Below are positions 58,593-64,000 of a stretch of DNA of 64,000 nt, one piece after another. The notes under the pieces were generated by a model. The model worked only from the letters and a program-made list of their open reading frames with translations, ran no database searches and was not told where the DNA came from. The position numbers and the translations under genes are program-made. Each line of letters begins with the position of its first letter. Position 1 is the stretch's first letter. Origin of the DNA: Periconia sp. R9002 (taxonomy: Eukaryota; Ascomycota; Dothideomycetes; Pleosporales; Periconiaceae); the NCBI GenBank assembly GCA_023627715.1, contig JAMAHW010000014.1:310001-374000 (forward strand). Reading direction: 5' to 3'.

Positions 58593-61188
58593 GATGGCGA
58601 TGGTATAATTGCACGCTCTTGCTCGGTGAGGTCCACGGTTAGGCCAGGCAAAGATGGTGAGGGCGATGATCAACAGAAATGCAGAGTCGGCGCGGGCATC
58701 AGCGGCTCTTTATCTGTCACCTGCAAATGGGCACCATCCAAGAGCGGAGGCCCCGCATGGCCAACACAAGGTCGAGCAGCAGGCGGCACAAGCACCTCAT
58801 CCATGGTGCATCAGAAACGCCTCTTCCTGGCAGGATGCTCCAATCCCGGGCGAAGGTCATGGCGCCAAGTGATGGCACGCACCGGGCGTGGGAACTAATC
58901 AACAGCAGCGTGGTAAGCCATACCCCAGATCTGCGGGCCTTGCTCCTCAACGGGTGACGTCTGAGGAGGGTGGCAAGGTACAAGATTCCGAGAATTGTAG
59001 CGGCGTGATTCGACTAACGGCTTGCGGTGCGTGCATTCCCGGGGTCTAGCAGTACCAGTACACAGTACACAGCACATGTGCTGGAGACGTCTGGAACAAA
59101 GAAAAGCTTGGAAGATTTGGGTCAGGTCCACACCCAAGAAGCCGGAATCGTGTTTTGATGTCGGGTCGCTGGGTTTGCTGCTTGGCTAACTAACTAACTT
59201 GACGATGAAGAATTGTTTAGAAACGGGCATGAGGTGGTGCGGCTACCTAGGATGGTGGTTACAGGCCAAGAATAAGCGAATTGCCAAAGCTTGCCTCGAG
59301 CTCTTCGTATCCTCCCGTCGCAGAGTCAGTCCATGCCAATGACGACTACCCAGGCACTTTTCTCTGACCGGGGTCCTTTGGACCATTGAAGACCATTCTG
59401 ATGGTGCAAATTGCTCTTCTTTGCTGACCCTGGGTACCCACCCATCCACCATGCAAACAAACAAAAGGAGCTTTGACCCTAGCAGTAGTTGGGCAACCAA
59501 GCCGCAAGGAAGAAACCGGCATGTATCTAACCAACAGCAAGTTGGATTGGATTGGATTGAATGCAACGAAGCTTTGCACCGTTTGGAGCGAGGTCAAGTC
59601 AGGTGCCAACGTGCAAAGGCCTTTGTCTTTTGGTGCCGCCGACCACATACACCTACATCATCACTCGTGCACCTGACATGGAAGAGGCGCAACCCCACGT
59701 CTCGCATCGCTGACTCTATGAATGGGAAAGAATATTGGCAATGCCAATGGCAATGTACCCATGTACCCATGGCCGACTATAGCGTGGTCCGATTTTTCTT
59801 CGCTCTCCTTCTCTCTCTCTTTCTCAGACCCCTGTGTGATGGATTGTTGAGAGGGCAAGGGGGAGGCCGAATAATGCGCATCGCATCGCATCCGGTAGGT
59901 ACTTAGCTCAGTTATGTTATGCGTCGTGTACTCTACTTTTGTAGAACAGAGCCCATCTACGAATGAATGTACTTCGCCGACGCCGAGAGACGATGACGAC
60001 GGCAACACCTGACCACTTCAAATAGTCGATTTTGAAAAGAATATCATCATCATGATCTACACCTGATTGAGAAAGTGTGAGTGAGCAAAAGGGAATGGAC
60101 GTTGTTGCAGTTGGTTGTGCTGTGTTTCGAACCTGCGTCGACTCCAATGGTATGTACAGTACGAGATATCTCCACGTCTCGTCCCCAGCTATCTCTTGGA
60201 CTCCACCTCCACCAAAGGCATTCTCCCCATGGGCCACCCACATCTCCATGTCTGTCCCAACAAGCTGCTCCGGTGCGAGTCGGACCGACTCTGCGCTAAC
60301 CGGGGCTGCCGGGGCTGCTTGCGCGACATTTGCGGGTACTGGACGTATCGATGTAGACTAAAAGTACCGCAACTACAGCTTGGTCAGATTCTTAGCTGTC
60401 ACCTTTTCGTTTACCGCACCACGCACTCCATAGTACGTTCTGGAAGAAGTTGGTCTCATGCACCAGACCCGCTGTCGTCTGATTTTGCTCGCTTTGCTAT
60501 CATCGCGAATCAAACCCCTGCACACACATGTGCAAGGTAAGCGTTTCCGATCCATCCATCACTAATCGCGATACGAGTCGAATCCCTCCGAAAATCACGC
60601 TGTCGTCGGCCCACGTCCACCGTTGATTTTACCCTCTTTTTTCTTTGGCGAAAAAAATGAAAAAAAGTCACTCCACCACAACCATCAAGAGCGTTTTCCT
60701 GCTCCCCCGAAAAAATCAATTGAAAGAGTACAACTTCCCTAACCAATTGCGCTGCGCGCCCAGCGCTGCCCCACACTGCCATCCTACCACTTTACCTAAT
60801 CCATCCTGGCACGAACATGCGGCTGAAAAAAAAAAAGTTCCTTGTTTGTACGCCTGACCGTCGACCTTGATTCTTGTCTCGACGAGTCAAGGCAATGCCC
60901 TCGTTCCACTTGAGCCTCGGCGAGAAAGCAACACCGTGGAACGACATCGAACAGTAAAGACGCAGTAAATCGAAATGAGCATGCACTTGTAACGAGCTTT
61001 TGGTGTTTGACTATTGAACCAGAACAGACGGCTATGTGATAGGTCGGCATTTTTTGAAGTTTATGATGCCAAAGATTTCAATAAAGACAATAGAAGCAGC
61101 ATACCTATAGTTTGCTGTCAAAGAAGCGTGATGATTGGAAATATCAACATCTAGTGCACGCGACCAGTTACTTTTGCTCACTACTCAT
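58593..61188. other. Long spacer, no supported gene
   Basis: About 2.6 kb upstream of the sugar transporter and downstream of NOP2. Open frames (58626-58957, 59421-59906, 60077-60540) overlap each other in several frames and have no recognisable content. A large upstream region fits a regulated transporter promoter, but no site is assigned. Confidence 0.5.
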
Positions 61189-63348
61189 CTAAGTCGACTT
61201 CCGCTTCCCACTCTTCTTTACCGACTCCGACTCCTTTCCGCCCCCGTCACCATTCTGCTTGGCAGACTTCTTGGCTTTGGCCTTTTCCATGACTACTGCG
61301 CCACCATCCGTCGCTGTCGCATCTTTCGTGCCCTTGGCTTGGTCTCGCTTCGACGCTGGCTTTGCCTGTCCGTTCACAGGAGCTGCTTTTGGATTGACGC
61401 CCTTTTTGCGCAATTGCGCCCGTTCAGCGCGTTCCATGTACTTCTGATCTTCTTCGTCGTCAAAGCCTCCAAAGTCGGACGAGTCGTCCTTCTCGTCATC
61501 GACAATGGGGGTTTTGTCAATGACTTCTCCTTCCTGCTGTGCGTTGTTGGAATTGACACCATTGGATTGAGATTTGTTGTTGCCAGCAACCCCGTTGGCG
61601 AGCACGGCGTTGGCAGGCGTAGGACCAACTTTCTTGAACTTGGCCACGAAGAATCCGTCCACGTTGTACGTATGAGGGTAGTACCTTCGCGTCAGCTTCA
61701 TCGAGGGGTGGAAGATCTTGCCTCCTATCCGCGTGAAGCCCTCTTTGCCAAAGACGAGACCGGTGTCGACGAGCTTGACGTTGGGTCGTTTGTTGAGTGC
61801 ATACTGGACCACTTGCTCGTTTTCTTCAACAGTGACGGAGCAAGTGGAATAGACAATGTAGCCTCCAGTCTTGCTGGCATGGTCAACAGAGTCAATGGCC
61901 GCGAGGATCAGCTGCTTTTGCAGATGGGGAAGTTTCATAAAATCTTGCTCAGTCTTATTGGTCTTAACGCTGGCATCTTTGGCGATGACTCCCGTTCCGG
62001 AGCAAGGTGCATCAAGGAGTACTCTGTCGAAACCCCCCATGACTTTGGGAAATTCAAGTGCAGAATAATTGCACACAATTGTGTTTTTGACTCCGAGGCG
62101 GTGTATGTTACCGATGAGACCCTTTGCACGGTCTTTACTAGCGTCGTTCGCAAACACACAACCAGTGTTTTTCATCAGCGCGGCGATATGTGTTGTTTTA
62201 CCGCCAGGAGCAGCAGCCATATCCAGAACCCGTTCGTTTTCTTGAGGGGCAAGAGCCATGACAGGGAGGAACGAAGAAGCGGCCTGGAGCATGTAGTGTC
62301 CAGCGAGATACTCTGGCGTGGCACCGAGCGAGTTCTGGTAGTGGAAAATTTGAAGACCAACCTTACTCCACTTTCCCACTGGTTCTAGCTGCACACCACG
62401 GTTGATGAGTGACTGCGCAAGCTCTCTTCGGTGCGTCCGGAGCGTGTTAGTTCGAATCACCATGGGTCGAGGCGTCTCATTGGCCTCGAAAAAAGCGAAA
62501 GCTTCGCGGGGGGGGAATAGGTCGAGCAGTTTGTCGGCCAGGAAGTGTGAATACCCATAGTATGAGCATATGTCTTTTAGCAATTGCGCTCTGTATTCTG
62601 CTCTTGATCGACCCTCTTCACCAAGGTTTTTGAAGTCGTCCAGGACCCGTATAGTATCGCTCAACCTTGTTCGTAGAAGTCCCAGATCTTGTGTTTCGAG
62701 ATTCGTGACTGGCCTGCCCTCTTCATCCTCGTCTTCCTCCAGCACTTTCGGTCTATCCCCAGCGATATTGGTTTGCATCTGTGCCTCTTCCAACTCAGCT
62801 TGTGCTTCAGCTTCTTGGATAGCTCGCTCCATATCCAGCTTTCGACTGAGGCCTTCAATATTTGCCGCAGTAAGATTCTCCTCGACATCGTCCTCATCCT
62901 CGTCGTCCGACCACAATCCCACCTTCTGGACCTCCTCATCGGAATCCATCACATCGTCGGCACCGTCCGATTCGCCAAATTCGTCAGCATCGAGCTCGTC
63001 CACGTCTTCAGACTCGGAAGCACTACCCAGCGCATCTAAGCCTGTAACATTGACATTCTCCAAGCCATCGTCGGCATCCGCGTGGTCTGAGATGTCATCG
63101 TCCGAAAATGGATCTTCATCGTCTGAGGGTGGTTGCGGCGCGGCTTTTTTCACTGGTTTTGCCTTGGCTTTCGAAACCACTGCAGATCCATTTGTCTTTG
63201 CAGGCTTTTTCGGCGCTTTGGTATCTGTTTTTCTCTTCTTCACAGGAGCTTCAGGCGCGGGCGGTGCGTCTTTGCGTTTCCGAGTGACTTTCGACTCGTC
63301 TAATGGCGGCGGTGGGCCTTGCTTTTTCATGCGACGACCTTTTCCCAT
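61189..63348 (-). CDS. NOP2: 25S rRNA cytosine-C5 methyltransferase NOP2
   Basis: An essential nucleolar methyltransferase that makes m5C in 25S rRNA (position C2870 in yeast) and is needed for 60S subunit assembly. One exon, 719 residues. The first about 200 residues are a charged, lysine- then acid-rich nucleolar region. The NOL1/NOP2 catalytic fold shows the SAM loop VLDMAAAPGGKTTHIAA (about 374-390) and the two cysteines in motif IV DAPCSGTG (C449) and motif VI STCSVTVEENE (C503). The tail (about 560-719) is again lysine-rich. The intronless structure is unusual here. The start at 63348 is followed by MGKGRRMKKQGPPPP, typical of fungal NOP2. Confidence 0.95.
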   Translation of the reverse strand: MGKGRRMKKQGPPPPLDESKVTRKRKDAPPAPEAPVKKRKTDTKAPKKPAKTNGSAVVSKAKAKPVKKAAPQPPSDDEDPFSDDDISDHADADDGLENVNVTGLDALGSASESEDVDELDADEFGESDGADDVMDSDEEVQKVGLWSDDEDEDDVEENLTAANIEGLSRKLDMERAIQEAEAQAELEEAQMQTNIAGDRPKVLEEDEDEEGRPVTNLETQDLGLLRTRLSDTIRVLDDFKNLGEEGRSRAEYRAQLLKDICSYYGYSHFLADKLLDLFPPREAFAFFEANETPRPMVIRTNTLRTHRRELAQSLINRGVQLEPVGKWSKVGLQIFHYQNSLGATPEYLAGHYMLQAASSFLPVMALAPQENERVLDMAAAPGGKTTHIAALMKNTGCVFANDASKDRAKGLIGNIHRLGVKNTIVCNYSALEFPKVMGGFDRVLLDAPCSGTGVIAKDASVKTNKTEQDFMKLPHLQKQLILAAIDSVDHASKTGGYIVYSTCSVTVEENEQVVQYALNKRPNVKLVDTGLVFGKEGFTRIGGKIFHPSMKLTRRYYPHTYNVDGFFVAKFKKVGPTPANAVLANGVAGNNKSQSNGVNSNNAQQEGEVIDKTPIVDDEKDDSSDFGGFDDEEDQKYMERAERAQLRKKGVNPKAAPVNGQAKPASKRDQAKGTKDATATDGGAVVMEKAKAKKSAKQNGDGGGKESESVKKSGKRKST

Positions 63349-63766
63349 TGTGAAAATCTTTCAGTAAATGCTCGTGGTTGGGGTTCGATTAACAAACAAA
63401 GGTGACGGTGAAGTAGACTGCATGCACGCACGCGCGCCAAAAATCCCAAAAAGTTCGTTCTCGGCCCGCAGAAATTTTGGATATTTTGGGGCAGATAGAG
63501 CTCACCGCCTTCGGAATTTCGGCGAATCAGATTCGCCGTGGCCTGGTCTCGCCTGTCCCGCATGGCCGGTTTCCCCAGCGGCGTCATCGTTGCTTGCTTC
63601 CTCACTTGAGCCTTTCAATGAGCTTTTCAATCTAATTCTACGTGTTTACTCGCTCTGAATCCTGTTAAACGTTGGAATTCGTGCACGGCAACCCATAACC
63701 AATCGTGGATCGAGAAAACTTCTGAACCCAAACCCCCACCATCACCAATTATAAGCTACCTACACC
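63349..63766. promoter_or_regulatory. Divergent promoter region, NOP2 and GET5-like gene
   Basis: A 418-bp spacer between opposite start codons. It contains the mirrored sequence TTCGGAATTTCGGCGAATC at about 63511-63529. No site is assigned. Confidence 0.45.
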
Positions 63767-64000
63767 ATGTCTGAAGTAGCCTTCTGTAAACAATACCTCT
63801 CCGCCCTCGACGGCCGGCCAGCCAAACTCTCCTCCGACCACATAGCAGATGCTCGACAGTATCCCTCAGGCGCAGTGGTTCGTCTGCCCCCACCTAGTTC
63901 TACGATATACAGCAATGAAGATCCCCGCCTGCTAACGATGCTAAAAGTTCACCCTCCCACGCCTTCCTCACCCCCCACACCCACAGCGCCCAAACCCTTC
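63767..64000 (+). CDS. GET5/MDY2-like ubiquitin-domain protein, N-terminal part
   Basis: Cut by the window end. The first exon 63767-63874 encodes MSEVAFCKQYLSALDGRPAK, with SDHIADARQYPSGA, and joins in phase (intron 63875-63947) to FTLPRLPHPPHPQRPNP. This resembles the N-terminal domain of fungal GET5, which binds GET4 in the pathway that delivers tail-anchored proteins to the ER. The ubiquitin-like and C-terminal dimer domains would lie beyond the window. The identification rests on about 50 residues and could also be another ubiquitin-like protein. Confidence 0.5.
   Translation, partial: MSEVAFCKQYLSALDGRPAKLSSDHIADARQYPSGAVVRLPPPSSTIYSNEDPRLLTMLKVHPPTPSSPPTPTAPKPF

Noticed and set aside
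59421..59906. A 161-codon plus-strand frame in the transporter-NOP2 spacer
   Set aside because: No motif, overlapping frames on both strands, and low-complexity ends.
61135..62388. A 417-codon plus-strand frame opposite NOP2
   Set aside because: Antisense shadow of the long NOP2 exon; no independent domain.

Overview
This window is nuclear DNA of a filamentous ascomycete (Pezizomycotina). The genes are split by short GT-AG introns of about 45-120 bp, often with a CTAAC/CTGAC-like branch site, and they sit on both strands with moderate spacers. The proteins are typically fungal: URC1, PHA2-type prephenate dehydratase, a TIM8-like protein, an expansin-like protein, a WAPL homologue and a Rheb GTPase. 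The style of gene structure and proteins suggests Dothideomycetes, perhaps Pleosporales. That placement is inference, because no marker gene was compared. There are no rRNA or tRNA genes, CRISPR arrays or clear transposons.

Layout. 0.6-9.1 kb: a CDF metal transporter, an APH-fold kinase, an ABHD11-like mitochondrial hydrolase, a secreted GH18 chitinase (minus strand) and an HTD2-like dehydratase. 9.5-11.3 kb: ribosomal protein uL23 and the rRNA methyltransferase BMT2, head to head. 12.4-16.9 kb: a secreted expansin-like protein, an SRR1-like protein (minus) and a six-exon GNAT acetyltransferase. 19.6-22.3 kb: ribosomal protein eS1 and a small hypothetical gene. 22.3-26.6 kb holds no gene that can be supported. 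26.6-31 kb: URC1 (uracil catabolism), elongation factor ELF1, and uracil phosphoribosyltransferase. 31.6-36.9 kb: WAPL and Rheb. 38-48.2 kb is mostly housekeeping: cytosolic seryl-tRNA synthetase, an AVT1-like vacuolar amino-acid transporter, eRF1, prephenate dehydratase and TIM8. 49.4-58.6 kb looks more accessory: an AtuA/DUF1446 protein, an SDR oxidoreductase, a fungal multi-pass membrane protein of unknown function, and an MFS sugar transporter. 61.2-64 kb: the rRNA methyltransferase NOP2 and the 5' end of a GET5-like gene, cut by the window edge.

Most gene models were rebuilt by hand from reading-frame segments joined at splice sites that keep phase. Two genes have joins that do not work by one base: the SRR1-like gene and the N-terminal extension of the AVT1-like gene. 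They are flagged as possible sequence errors, frameshifts or unusual splicing. The points most worth a second look are the URC1/UPRT linkage, the ribosome-related divergent pair uL23/BMT2, two stop-free introns whose length is a multiple of three, an ELF1 gene whose first coding exon is only the ATG, and the AtuA-SDR-membrane-transporter block. I found no convincing wholly new system.
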